NCBI GenBank assembly: GCA_964506935.1
Contig: CAZDOD010000118.1
Span: 1 to 9,005, forward strand
From: CAZDOD01 sp964506935
GTDB lineage: Bacteria; Desulfobacterota; Zymogenia; Zymogenales; Zymogenaceae
DNA length: 9,005 bases
Direction of reading: 5' to 3'
The first letter of the stretch is position 1, and each line of letters starts with the position of its first letter. Of this stretch, positions 1 to 7,345 are shown one piece after another. The notes beneath the pieces are model-generated. The model was not told the origin of the DNA. It ran no database searches and saw only the letters and a program-made list of their open reading frames with translations. Made by a program: the position numbers and the translations under genes.

Positions 1-3000
1 CGCAAGGAGTAATGCCTTTTTGCACCTACATTCAATTACTTCGGTCTTTTGGTTAGTCCTTTCAGCCCATAAAAGACCGTCCTGCATTGCCTCAAAGGCT
101 TTATCGGTCTTCCCCATTTTCATATATAACTCCCCCAAGAACCGATAGGCCTTTGGTAAGACTATCCCGAATTTTAAACCTTCAAACTCATTGACGGCTT
201 TATTAATGTGTTGGAGCGCAATTTTATTGTTGCCTTTCTGTGATTCCATCCATCCGTAATAAATCTCTGCAAAGTGCAAAAGAGATCCATCAACATGTTT
301 TTGAAGGTTCACTAATTCATCGGCTTCTATTTTTAGATTCTCCCAATCTCCCAATTCACTATACAAGAGACCGCTGACGAAATATCGAAATCCAGAAAGA
401 TAGTAATAGCTGCCGCCGAGCCTCTCTTCAATCTCTCTGGACCTATTAAGCGACTCTTTCGCACGAATATACTTTCCTTGAAGTAGATAAATAAATCCTT
501 GATATGAGTGGGAGAATGCCTCGAGGTCTATTAGTTGCTTATTTTTCTCACATAAATCAAGTGATAGTCGGGAGTAGTTGAGGGCGGCCGATACATCGCC
601 CATCCAAGAAGACGAGGCATAGGCGCACAGATAAGCGGATGCAAGCATCAGAGGATTGATCTCCTTTGCTACCTCAACACTCTGAACCGCATAGTCAAAG
701 AGCTTTTCTAAATCTCCAAAACTTAACATACACATAGAAGTAGCTATCATTATGATAGCCCAAGTAATCGATCCGCTTTCCTGGGAAGATATCAGTTCTT
801 CACCGAGCTTCTTCCCCTCTTCCCAGCGATTCGAGCCCGCATACATAGAGATCATTAGTCCCTTTGTGATAAGCGTATTGAATTCGTCTTGGCGTTCTTC
901 ATAAATTGAGAGCATAAGTTTAAGGTGCTCTAGTACAATCGCGGGATCAGTCATTTTTAGGCAGTCAAAAATCCGATGCAAGGCGACGAGTAATGTATCC
1001 TGAAGGTATCCTAACTGTGGAAACCTCTTTATATATTCAACCACCTTAAGATAATATTTCCCGGCCTCATAAAGAGAGGCGTTCCCATACGATTTCTCAC
1101 CCGCCATCATGCAGAAATAGATGGCCTTCTCGTAATCGTCACTCTCGGAATAGTGATATGCTATCAGATCAAGATGAAGGTCCAAGTTCGCATAATATAG
1201 ATCTTCATAGTATTTCCCAATTTTCCTATGAAGTGATTGTCTCATCTCCATAGGAATTGAGCTGTATGTCATATCATAGATAATAGCGTGTTTGAAAATG
1301 AACTCCTCATCTTCGCCAAAGCCAAAACTTTCTATAAGGCTTAAAAACTCCAGATGTCTGAGCGAATCCTCAACTTTTTCAGGAATTGCCGTTATCTTCT
1401 TTAAAATGGATGGATTGAACACCCTACCGATGACAGATGCCTCACATAAGATCTGCTTTGAACTCGGATTTAGATGATCTAGCCTGGAAATCACCAATTC
1501 TTTTATATCTTTAGTCAAGACAAAGCTACTGATATCCGATAAGGTTATCCATTCGTTTCCTCTTTTAGACAGCTTTCTGGATTCGATAAGGGAATTTATA
1601 ATTTCTTCAATGTAAAAGGGATTCCCTTCGCCTGTTGTTATCACCAATTTCACCAGTTCTTGTGGGAGTTGTTCGCTTTCCAGCATCGATTCAAGCATTC
1701 CCTTACTGTCTTCATCTGAGAGGTTTTTTAGGTTGATATCTCTGTAGTTCATACTCCTCTCTAGAGACTGGCGAACAGTCAGAAGTGAAAACTCACTTCT
1801 GTGGCTACAGATAAAAAGGATAGATGATATATATCCATTCTTTGAGATGAGGTATCTGATTAGATCTATGGAAGAACGATCAGCCCATTGAAGGTCCTCA
1901 AATGTTATAATGAGTGTTTTATCCTTGGAATAGGCGATAAGTAGCTTGCGGACAGACTCAAATAAACTCAACTTGAATAATGTGGGTTCTATTGTCTCCT
2001 GCCCCTCATATTTAATAGAGTAGAGACTGTAGATATAAGGAATAATCTCATGTGGTTCATCAATCAGGCCATTGATTACGGTTTCAATCTTAACCCTGAT
2101 GTTGTCTTTCGAGTCCCCCTCTTTTATAGAAAAAATCTCTGAAAGTAGGTTTATAAACAGAATAAATGGATAGTTAACAAAATAAGAAAAACAATATCCC
2201 TCTATCCAATTAACCTTTTCAAAGTCTATAGAATTTTTAAATTCATTGATTAATCTGGTCTTTCCGACTCCGGCTTCCCCGACTACCTCGACAAAACCCC
2301 CGTTCCCATTTTTGAGGTCTTCCACCGCATTATATAGCTGTTTTAATTCAAAGCGTCTCGCGATAAATTCAGAACGATATCCCTTTTCCCATCGAACTCG
2401 AAAAGGTCGACTCCTTTCATCAATCACTTTGAAAATTTTTTTCTTTACTTCTACTTTATTCGAAATCCCTGAAGTAACGTCCTCCAATTCATAGTATCTC
2501 GAAACATTGTGATAAGGATTTTGTCCGATTATTATACTTCCCCATTCTGCGCATTCACACAGCAACGATGCACTGTCGATTATTGGTTTTAGGGAATCAA
2601 ACTCTTCACTTGATAGTTTTTGAACAGGTATATTGACAAATCCCGAGTCTATGCCCGTCTTAACGGCATATTTGTATTTGGAAATTGATTCAGATCCTTT
2701 AATAATGGTATCTGCCAATTTGTGGATTTCCCTAGAAGCCTTAACCGCAATAATTGGATTATCCTCGTGCATTGTATCAATGCCGAATATTGAAACCAAA
2801 GTCGAATCACTAGCCTCTTTTAAGATTCCTCCATGGCTTTCAACTATGTCTGATGACAAATCACGAAATTTCTTCAAAAAATCCTGAGTCTTATCATGAT
2901 CAGCTTGGTTTTCGACTTTCTGGCATTCAGGAAGCTTTGAAACCATTATTGTTATGCTTCTTACAACATCAAATTGTTGACGAGCATTTAACTCGCTATT

Positions 3001-3012
3001 TCTCGTTTCCAT
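1..3012 (-). CDS. Cyclase-like / AAA (STAND-type) ATPase / TPR signalling protein, C-terminus cut by window edge
   Basis: Line-by-line translation of the minus strand is open from ATG 3012-3010 to base 1: 1004 codons with no stop in the window. In-frame stops at 3033-3028 make this ATG the first possible start; a weak GGA lies upstream. Residues about 14-200 resemble a class III nucleotide cyclase domain (ESHGG, IFG, HEDNP at about 59-85). The metal-binding Asp of the usual VTVLFAD motif is Lys26 here, and the GD motif is SDS around Asp69, so catalysis is doubtful. Residues about 230-500 form an ATPase of the AAA_16 type: Walker A GEAGVGKT at 245-252, Walker B LIITFEDLQWAD at 367-378, SHRSEF near 403-408, GNPFYIEE at 463-470. 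From about 580 onward the protein is helical, with TPR-like repeats near the window edge. The family is known as cytoplasmic signalling or regulatory ATPases, often with a guanylate-cyclase-like N-terminus; the ligand and output are unknown. The gene is more AT-rich than its neighbours. The domain calls are firm, the biological role is not. Confidence 0.93.
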   Translation of the reverse strand, partial: METRNSELNARQQFDVVRSITIMVSKLPECQKVENQADHDKTQDFLKKFRDLSSDIVESHGGILKEASDSTLVSIFGIDTMHEDNPIIAVKASREIHKLADTIIKGSESISKYKYAVKTGIDSGFVNIPVQKLSSEEFDSLKPIIDSASLLCECAEWGSIIIGQNPYHNVSRYYELEDVTSGISNKVEVKKKIFKVIDERSRPFRVRWEKGYRSEFIARRFELKQLYNAVEDLKNGNGGFVEVVGEAGVGKTRLINEFKNSIDFEKVNWIEGYCFSYFVNYPFILFINLLSEIFSIKEGDSKDNIRVKIETVINGLIDEPHEIIPYIYSLYSIKYEGQETIEPTLFKLSLFESVRKLLIAYSKDKTLIITFEDLQWADRSSIDLIRYLISKNGYISSILFICSHRSEFSLLTVRQSLERSMNYRDINLKNLSDEDSKGMLESMLESEQLPQELVKLVITTGEGNPFYIEEIINSLIESRKLSKRGNEWITLSDISSFVLTKDIKELVISRLDHLNPSSKQILCEASVIGRVFNPSILKKITAIPEKVEDSLRHLEFLSLIESFGFGEDEEFIFKHAIIYDMTYSSIPMEMRQSLHRKIGKYYEDLYYANLDLHLDLIAYHYSESDDYEKAIYFCMMAGEKSYGNASLYEAGKYYLKVVEYIKRFPQLGYLQDTLLVALHRIFDCLKMTDPAIVLEHLKLMLSIYEERQDEFNTLITKGLMISMYAGSNRWEEGKKLGEELISSQESGSITWAIIMIATSMCMLSFGDLEKLFDYAVQSVEVAKEINPLMLASAYLCAYASSSWMGDVSAALNYSRLSLDLCEKNKQLIDLEAFSHSYQGFIYLLQGKYIRAKESLNRSREIEERLGGSYYYLSGFRYFVSGLLYSELGDWENLKIEADELVNLQKHVDGSLLHFAEIYYGWMESQKGNNKIALQHINKAVNEFEGLKFGIVLPKAYRFLGELYMKMGKTDKAFEAMQDGLLWAERTNQKTEVIECRCKKALLLA

Positions 3013-3107
3013 CGAAAATTTCCGTATCTATCAAACATAAATGTCGTATTCTCAACCACGGCGGTAAATGAAAAAAGGGCTCGACAAAATCCAAATGCGA
3101 CTAAAAT

Positions 3108-3136
3108 ACAATGTGAAATCCATGAATTTAAGTCAA
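3108..3136 (-). promoter_or_regulatory. Possible promoter of the cyclase-like ATPase gene
   Basis: On the minus strand TTGACT (3136-3131) matches a sigma70 -35 box in five of six positions. Only poor -10 candidates follow at 17-19 bases (CATTGT, TTGTAT), each matching three of six. The site would give a leader of roughly 95 bases before ATG 3012. In such an AT-rich stretch this could be chance. Confidence 0.22.
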
Positions 3137-3672
3137 GCCACATATTCGTTCGAAAATCAAATCAATAAACCGATAAAATAACTTACGCGATTGATAGCGA
3201 TTAATTTAAAAATATCAACCTTTATAAGTAAAAGAAATGTGGGAATAAAAAATAATTTTAAATGAAAAAAGAAATGGCATATTAGAAAGCGTCTTCAATT
3301 TAAATATTAGAGATATCAAAATATCGGCGACGCTGTAAGATTCCAGCCTTTATTACTTTTCGACAACAATCGGTTAAATAAAATTTTAAGTTTAAATCTT
3401 ACGTCATTTTCAATACAAAGTCAAGGCAAATTCTATTATGTTTTAGCCTCAAAATCTATGTCGTTCTTATCCACCTAAATTGCTAAAAAGTACACGTTGG
3501 CTTTTGGCAGGGGGATTTTCTTGTAACGAGAAGAGGGATTATCTTTGGGGATTTCACCGATGAAGAAGATACCTTTCAATATCACTAAAAATCTTTAGGA
3601 TCTTCAAATGTAGAAAACGTGATCTCATGAATAGGTCAAAAGTGATCCCTTCAAACATTCATCACCAGTATA

Positions 3673-3715
3673 GAAACAAAAAAAATCCGCAGACAAAGTC
3701 ACCCTTGTCTGCGGA
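3673..3715 (-). terminator. Intrinsic terminator of pckA
   Basis: There is a perfect 11-base inverted repeat, TCCGCAGACAA (3686-3696) against TTGTCTGCGGA (3705-3715), with an 8-base loop. On the minus strand the hairpin is followed at once by a run of eight T, then GTTT, the classic rho-independent form. It lies about 75 bases beyond the pckA stop codon, so it very likely ends that transcript and insulates the ATPase gene further left. Confidence 0.88.
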
Positions 3716-3789
3716 CACTGATCCTTTTTAAAAATACCTGTATGCAAAGACCTATTTTGTTATATCAAATTCAATTTTAAATTCCGTAT

Positions 3790-5289
3790 TCATATAGCGC
3801 TCAAGATATCAGGATCGAGGTTCTCAAACTTGAACAGCCAGGCCTCACGCTCCTTTCTGAGTATTTCGGTGAGCCTCCTGTATTCCTTATCGTCGTAAAA
3901 ACGTCTCGGGTCCAAACGCTCAATATCTATACCGGGGACCTTTTTCGCCGTCTCGTAGCCCCATTCGGGATCTTTCTCCCACTCAATCTCTCCCCTCGCT
4001 ATCTCCTTCATTATCGCCGTGGAATCCCCGATCGTGATGTCTTCCCCGCCCGGTCCCCCGACCCTTCCCGTGTTCATGAGGAAGCACTCCGACTTGGGAT
4101 TATCCCTCAAAAACTTCAAAAAGATATTCCCCTCCTCGGCCTCATCACCCACTATAAAGGGATTCGTCCCCACAACCCTCTTCGATTTTCCGGCCTGGGT
4201 TGGGTCTCCGGCGGAAGTCTCGATCGACTCGCCGAGCATGAAAAAAGCAGCCCCTTGCTCGGGGGTAAGTCTCGCCACGGGGGGGACGATGTCATTTCTC
4301 CTGGTTATGAAGATGATGATGTCGGCCCTCGGGAGGTCTATTTCGTTGTCGGTATAACCGATATCTTTTCGGTAGACGACGCAGCGCCCGTTCGAGGTGA
4401 TGGTCTCATCGAAGAAATCCACGTTTCCATCCCTGTCGACCCAGATGTTCTCCAGGATGGCGTCTTTAGAAGTCGATGCGGCGTAAAGGAGGGGCTGACC
4501 CTTTGGCTCAAGGCCCTCCGTCTTGATATAGTAGTTGTTTTCGGTCCCGACGCAGTACATATCGGGCTGCATGAAAATGACATCGTCCTGGCGGATTATG
4601 ATCCCCTCATCACCCGAAAGTCCGTGGTTATGGCACGAAAGCGAGGTCTTCCCCGTCCCCGAAAGGCCGAATAGAATAGCCCCCTTCTCGATTAGCTCTC
4701 CTTTCTTATTCTTCACCTTGATGATCTTGCTTCCGGCATGAAGACCTAATCCTCCCCTCTCCTTGGCTTTATACATACCCATCCTGAGATGCGCCTTCTT
4801 GTTCTCGCCAAGATAGTCGGAACCTAAGACGTATGTAACGCCGAGGGACGGCTGGACGAGGACCTTCCGCTCCCGCCACTCCGGCACATAGACACTTATC
4901 ATATCGGGTTCGTGATCGGGATCAAGAGGTGGGAACAATGTCTCGTTCCACATATAGGCAATACGGGCGTATTCCTCTGTAATCACAAGGCGGGCGTGAA
5001 GGGTAAAATCAGGATTCAGGCACATCTGCCTGTCTATCTGTATCATAGTCTTCCACTTGAGGTACTCCTGAACCTCTTTGATGATCGCCGCCTGCTCGGG
5101 CGTAGGGTCATCGTATACGATCTCGGTAAATTTTGCGCTTCGGGAGCGAACCACGGTGATGTATGCCGCACTCCCGTACTTAGTAGTCCGCTCGTCTTTT
5201 TTAGATAATTTTCGAAGTTCCTCTATGGATGGATTTTTTATAAGGTCATTTGGATCGATCTCTTTTCTAAAAATGGCTTTTTCAGTCAT
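3790..5289 (-). CDS. pckA: Phosphoenolpyruvate carboxykinase (ATP), divergent form
   Basis: A 499-residue protein, slightly shorter than the roughly 530-540 usual for ATP-dependent PEP carboxykinase (oxaloacetate + ATP to PEP + CO2 + ADP; cytosolic, gluconeogenic or, in some anaerobes, run in the CO2-fixing direction). The family P-loop GLSGTGKT is at 208-215, followed by the acidic GDE at 226-228. Hand alignment to the E. coli enzyme also keeps an Arg-rich substrate loop (RSRSAKF, 48-54), Tyr159 with Lys164/Lys165 (YLGENKK), His184 (GLHAGSK), Arg302 (SNGRCVVY), the PPVARLTPEQ segment at 336-345 and NTGRVGG at 406-412. The canonical TPTFSACFG stretch is replaced by an unrelated-looking KRVVGTNPF segment near 370-377, so this is a divergent subgroup. 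ATG 5289 is preceded by GAGGTAGGA with about 6 bases of spacing, supporting this start. A strong terminator follows the gene. Its own promoter probably lies in the 243-base gap upstream. The assignment to the PEPCK(ATP) family is firm; kinetic direction is unknown. Confidence 0.93.
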   Translation of the reverse strand: MTEKAIFRKEIDPNDLIKNPSIEELRKLSKKDERTTKYGSAAYITVVRSRSAKFTEIVYDDPTPEQAAIIKEVQEYLKWKTMIQIDRQMCLNPDFTLHARLVITEEYARIAYMWNETLFPPLDPDHEPDMISVYVPEWRERKVLVQPSLGVTYVLGSDYLGENKKAHLRMGMYKAKERGGLGLHAGSKIIKVKNKKGELIEKGAILFGLSGTGKTSLSCHNHGLSGDEGIIIRQDDVIFMQPDMYCVGTENNYYIKTEGLEPKGQPLLYAASTSKDAILENIWVDRDGNVDFFDETITSNGRCVVYRKDIGYTDNEIDLPRADIIIFITRRNDIVPPVARLTPEQGAAFFMLGESIETSAGDPTQAGKSKRVVGTNPFIVGDEAEEGNIFLKFLRDNPKSECFLMNTGRVGGPGGEDITIGDSTAIMKEIARGEIEWEKDPEWGYETAKKVPGIDIERLDPRRFYDDKEYRRLTEILRKEREAWLFKFENLDPDILSAI

Positions 5290-5443
5290 ATAATGTCCTA
5301 CCTCATAAACTTTTTACTTTTAATAAACTTATGACATCTTTAAAAATAGATATTTACAATATGCCCGGGATCTTATACAGGGCTGACATTTGACATAGAT
5401 ATCTTGAATTCGGTCATAACATTTTCCGCTAACTTAAAACAAT

Positions 5444-5475
5444 TTTATATCACGAAATTACCCTCCAAATCTCAA
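5444..5475 (-). promoter_or_regulatory. Possible extended -10 promoter of pckA
   Basis: On the minus strand TG-A-TATAAA (-10 at 5449-5444) fits an extended -10 element. A TTGAGA -35-like box lies at 5475-5470, but the 20-base spacer is longer than ideal, so the -35 may contribute little. The predicted leader is about 150 bases. No strong hairpin was found in it, only a 4-base GCCC/GGGC pairing near 5362-5383. Confidence 0.33.
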
Positions 5476-5532
5476 AACCATCTTAAATCTATTTGATTAT
5501 CCCCACATACTCCGACATATAAATCAGGATAT

Positions 5533-6390
5533 CTACATATTGTCAATCACATCTCTCATTTTCCTTGTCGTCTCGGGGGTCGTCCCGCAGCAGCCGCCGA
5601 CTACCCGTGCCCCGGCGGAGATGAGCTCCGGGAGTTTTTCTTTGAAGACATCGGGGCCGTCAATAGTCTCATTAGGTCTTCCGGCGTTGGGTTCGGCAAC
5701 GATCGGGACGCCAGTCGCCTTCGAGAACTCACCGACAAGCCCTATCATGTCACCAATCTTTAAGCTGCAGTTCGTCCCGACGGCACAGGCGCCCCTCTCT
5801 GCGAGGGCGACCGCCACATCTTTAGGGCTCTGGCCCATCATCGTAAAATAACCCTTCGGCTTCTTATCGAAGGTGACGCATGCAAATACAGGGAGTCCAA
5901 GGGGCAGCGCCGCATCGACCGCAATGAGGGCCTCGGATAGATCGATCATCGTCTCGATGATGAAGAGGTCCACGCCCCCCTCTTTCAGGGCCCTCGCCTG
6001 TTGATCGAAGGCCTGAAGGATATCCTCCTCCGTCGCATCCCCGTATGGTTTCAGTAGCCTTCCCGTAGGCCCAATGTCTCCGGCGACGAATCTGCCTTCC
6101 GGGCACACCTTCTTTGCCAGCTCCGCTGCCTTCGTGTTTATCTCACCCGCCCTTTCCGAAAGCCCAAAGCGCTCGAGCTTAATCGAAGTCCCGCCAAAGG
6201 TGTCGGTGATGACGATATCCGCCCCGGCGTCAAAATATGCCTTGTGTATAGAGACCACATCACCGGGGTGCTCAAGCACCCACGTATCTGGCGCCTCGCC
6301 CCCCTTCATCCCACGCTCCATGAGCTCGGTCCCTATCGCACCATCGAGTAGGAGGACACCAGCCTTTAGTCTCTCTAACAACTCCGCCAT
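5533..6390 (-). CDS. Stand-alone homocysteine S-methyltransferase domain protein (MetH N-terminal module-like)
   Basis: A 285-residue protein made only of the homocysteine-binding (betaA)8 barrel found in MetH module 1, betaine-homocysteine methyltransferase and MmuM. The N-terminal LLLDGAIGTELMERG segment (13-27) is typical. The three zinc-binding cysteines that activate homocysteine thiolate are present: Cys208 in GTNCS, and Cys267 and Cys268 in GGCCGTTPE. IGPTG (106-110) and AEPNAGRP (232-239) are also family motifs. It lacks the folate, cobalamin and activation domains of full-length MetH (about 1200 residues). The methyl donor may be a separate corrinoid protein, S-methylmethionine or a betaine; similarity to MetH (DGAIGTELMERG) makes a split corrinoid system the more likely reading, but this is inference. 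No corrinoid protein lies in the window. ATG 6390 has GGGAG about 7 bases upstream, and a well-formed promoter lies close by. A metH symbol is withheld because the protein covers only one module. Confidence 0.9.
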   Translation of the reverse strand: MAELLERLKAGVLLLDGAIGTELMERGMKGGEAPDTWVLEHPGDVVSIHKAYFDAGADIVITDTFGGTSIKLERFGLSERAGEINTKAAELAKKVCPEGRFVAGDIGPTGRLLKPYGDATEEDILQAFDQQARALKEGGVDLFIIETMIDLSEALIAVDAALPLGLPVFACVTFDKKPKGYFTMMGQSPKDVAVALAERGACAVGTNCSLKIGDMIGLVGEFSKATGVPIVAEPNAGRPNETIDGPDVFKEKLPELISAGARVVGGCCGTTPETTRKMRDVIDNM

Positions 6391-6422
6391 GATAAACTCC
6401 CAAACTTTTTATGATAAAATCC

Positions 6423-6451
6423 AATTTAGTAAAGTTTACCGCCCCTGTCAA
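6423..6451 (-). promoter_or_regulatory. Sigma70-type promoter of the homocysteine methyltransferase gene
   Basis: On the minus strand a perfect -35 box TTGACA (6451-6446) is followed after exactly 17 bases by TAAATT (6428-6423), four of six matches to TATAAT. Transcription would start near 6416, leaving a leader of only about 25 bases. That is too short for a cobalamin or SAM riboswitch, so any control should act at the promoter. Confidence 0.62.
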
Positions 6452-6657
6452 ATAATTTCTCAAAACTTGAGATCTTATTTCGGTTTAAAAAGATATTCGT
6501 TTAGTTCAAGGGATTATGCCGTACGGATGTCTGGAAATAATAGCAGATATCAGACTATTGTGCAACTGTAGATGTTGTTCGATCTCGTTTTTGGGCGGTG
6601 AACTTCAGATGATGTCTTTGTGTTTAAATTTCCGCATTAATCCTAGAGACAAACGGC

Positions 6658-6686
6658 TTGCGATTTTTTTCGGCATACAATATAAT
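6658..6686 (+). promoter_or_regulatory. Sigma70-type promoter of the macro-domain gene
   Basis: TTGCGA (6658-6663, four of six matches to TTGACA) is followed after exactly 17 bases by a perfect TATAAT (6681-6686). Transcription would start near 6693, about 50 bases before the macro-domain ATG. This is the best-formed -10 box in the window and may also serve the Fe-S protein gene downstream. Confidence 0.68.
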
Positions 6687-6742
6687 TCGTAAATAAGAAG
6701 GTCTCTTAATTTTTCCGGAAGTCATGTTATGGGGGTCTTGTT

Positions 6743-7276
6743 ATGGAAATTAAGGTAGGATCGAGCAGGCTTTCACTCGTAAGGGGCGACATCACAAATG
6801 AATCGACCGAGGCGATCGGAAATGCCGCCAACAGCGGCCTTCGGGGAGGGGGCGGAGTCGACGGGGCGATTCATCGCGCCGGGGGGCCAACGATCATGGA
6901 GGAGTGCAGAAAGATCGGCGGCTGCCCCACGGGGAGCGCCGTCATCACCACCGGCGGAAATTTGAAGGCGAAGTACGTCATCCACGCCGTCGGGCCGATC
7001 TACAATGACGGAACGAGGGGTGAGGACAAGCTCCTTTCGGGGGCATATAAATCCAGCCTTGAGATCGCATCGAAAAAGGGGATAAAATCCGTCGCCTTCC
7101 CGTCGATCAGCACTGGCGTATACGGATATCCGATAGACGAGGCATCGAAGATCGCCCTCAAAACCGTGATTGATTACCTGAAAGAGCACCCCGAGATAGA
7201 ACTCGTCCGATTCGTCCTCTTTTCCGAAAAGGACCTTTCAGTCTACGAAGAGAGCCTAAAAGAGCTGACCGGTTAA
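6743..7276 (+). CDS. Macro-domain protein, ADP-ribosyl / O-acetyl-ADP-ribose hydrolase type
   Basis: A 177-residue protein consisting of one macro domain, the usual size for bacterial YmdB/MacroD-type enzymes. These bind ADP-ribose and remove it from acidic residues or deacetylate O-acetyl-ADP-ribose. The signatures appear in order: GDIT (15-18), the NAANS strand with Asn30, the GGGGVDGAIHRAGG loop (35-48) with Asp40, which aligns with the catalytic Asp of YmdB, and the phosphate-binding loop STGVYGYP (123-130). All the expected catalytic residues are therefore present. The ATG has GGGGG about 7 bases upstream; a nearby ATG at 6729 is out of frame. A strong promoter lies about 60 bases upstream, and the Fe-S protein gene starts 69 bases downstream on the same strand. 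No ADP-ribosyltransferase or toxin gene is adjacent, so the protein could be housekeeping or damage-related. The exact substrate cannot be read from the sequence. Confidence 0.93.
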   Translation: MEIKVGSSRLSLVRGDITNESTEAIGNAANSGLRGGGGVDGAIHRAGGPTIMEECRKIGGCPTGSAVITTGGNLKAKYVIHAVGPIYNDGTRGEDKLLSGAYKSSLEIASKKGIKSVAFPSISTGVYGYPIDEASKIALKTVIDYLKEHPEIELVRFVLFSEKDLSVYEESLKELTG

Positions 7277-7288
7277 AACCCCAGCGGG

Positions 7289-7313
7289 GGCAGAGAGCTG
7301 CCGTTTTCGTTTT
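7289..7313 (+). terminator. Possible weak terminator or attenuator after the macro-domain gene
   Basis: GGCAG (7289-7293) pairs with CTGCC (7298-7302) around an AGAG loop, followed by G-TTTT-CG-TTTT. A competing CCCC/GGGG mini-hairpin overlaps its left arm. The stem has only 5 bases and the T run is interrupted, so termination is likely partial and read-through into the Fe-S gene is plausible. Confidence 0.33.
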
Positions 7314-7345
7314 ATCAATACTTACTTTTTTTACGGACTGTAATC

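Larger units (their letters stand above)
3013..3789. other. AT-rich intergenic region without a convincing gene
   Basis: These 777 bases separate the start of the cyclase-like ATPase gene from the end of pckA; both genes read leftward. Neither strand has a substantial open frame. The only open stretch touching it (plus strand, ending 3071) is a shadow of the ATPase gene. The sequence is strongly AT-rich with many A and T runs. Recognisable items are a weak promoter candidate near 3108-3136, two GCGATT copies exactly 10 bases apart (3187-3192 and 3197-3202), and the pckA terminator at 3673-3715. No tRNA-like fold, insertion-sequence ends or repeat array was seen. The part left of the terminator probably carries the leader and control region of the ATPase gene. 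Confidence 0.6.
6391..6742. other. Divergent intergenic region with outward-facing promoters
   Basis: This 352-base gap lies between the methyltransferase gene (leftward) and the macro-domain gene (rightward). Each side carries a promoter with 17-base spacing, at 6423-6451 (minus) and 6658-6686 (plus). The roughly 200 bases between them hold no gene that I can support. An imperfect inverted repeat, AATAG...CTATT around GATATC at 6539-6559, is the only operator-like structure noticed. Confidence 0.55.

Noticed and set aside
2246..3071. Several plus-strand open frames opposite the large ATPase gene
   Set aside because: They lie antisense to the cyclase-like and Walker A regions, whose domain signatures are clear; the plus-strand translations show no family motifs.
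4255..4674. A 139-codon plus-strand open frame inside pckA
   Set aside because: It is a shadow of the clearly homologous PEP carboxykinase on the other strand and shows no protein-family features.
5395..5430. TTGACA-like plus-strand promoter between pckA and the methyltransferase
   Set aside because: The TAACAT -10 candidate is about 21 bases away and no plus-strand gene follows, so it is probably chance.
6391..6470. A cobalamin or SAM riboswitch ahead of the methyltransferase gene
   Set aside because: The predicted transcript leader is only about 25 bases, and no riboswitch-like conserved boxes or nested hairpins are visible.
6539..6559. AATAG...CTATT imperfect inverted repeat around GATATC as a defined operator
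   Set aside because: The arms match for only five bases and the centre is offset, so it is too weak to list as a site; it is noted only as context.
6074..6571. A 165-codon plus-strand open frame overlapping the methyltransferase start and its promoter
   Set aside because: Most of it mirrors the methyltransferase coding strand. Its end is a low-complexity intergenic translation without recognisable motifs.
6773..7189. A 138-codon minus-strand open frame inside the macro-domain gene
   Set aside because: It is antisense to an unmistakable macro domain and has no recognisable motifs.
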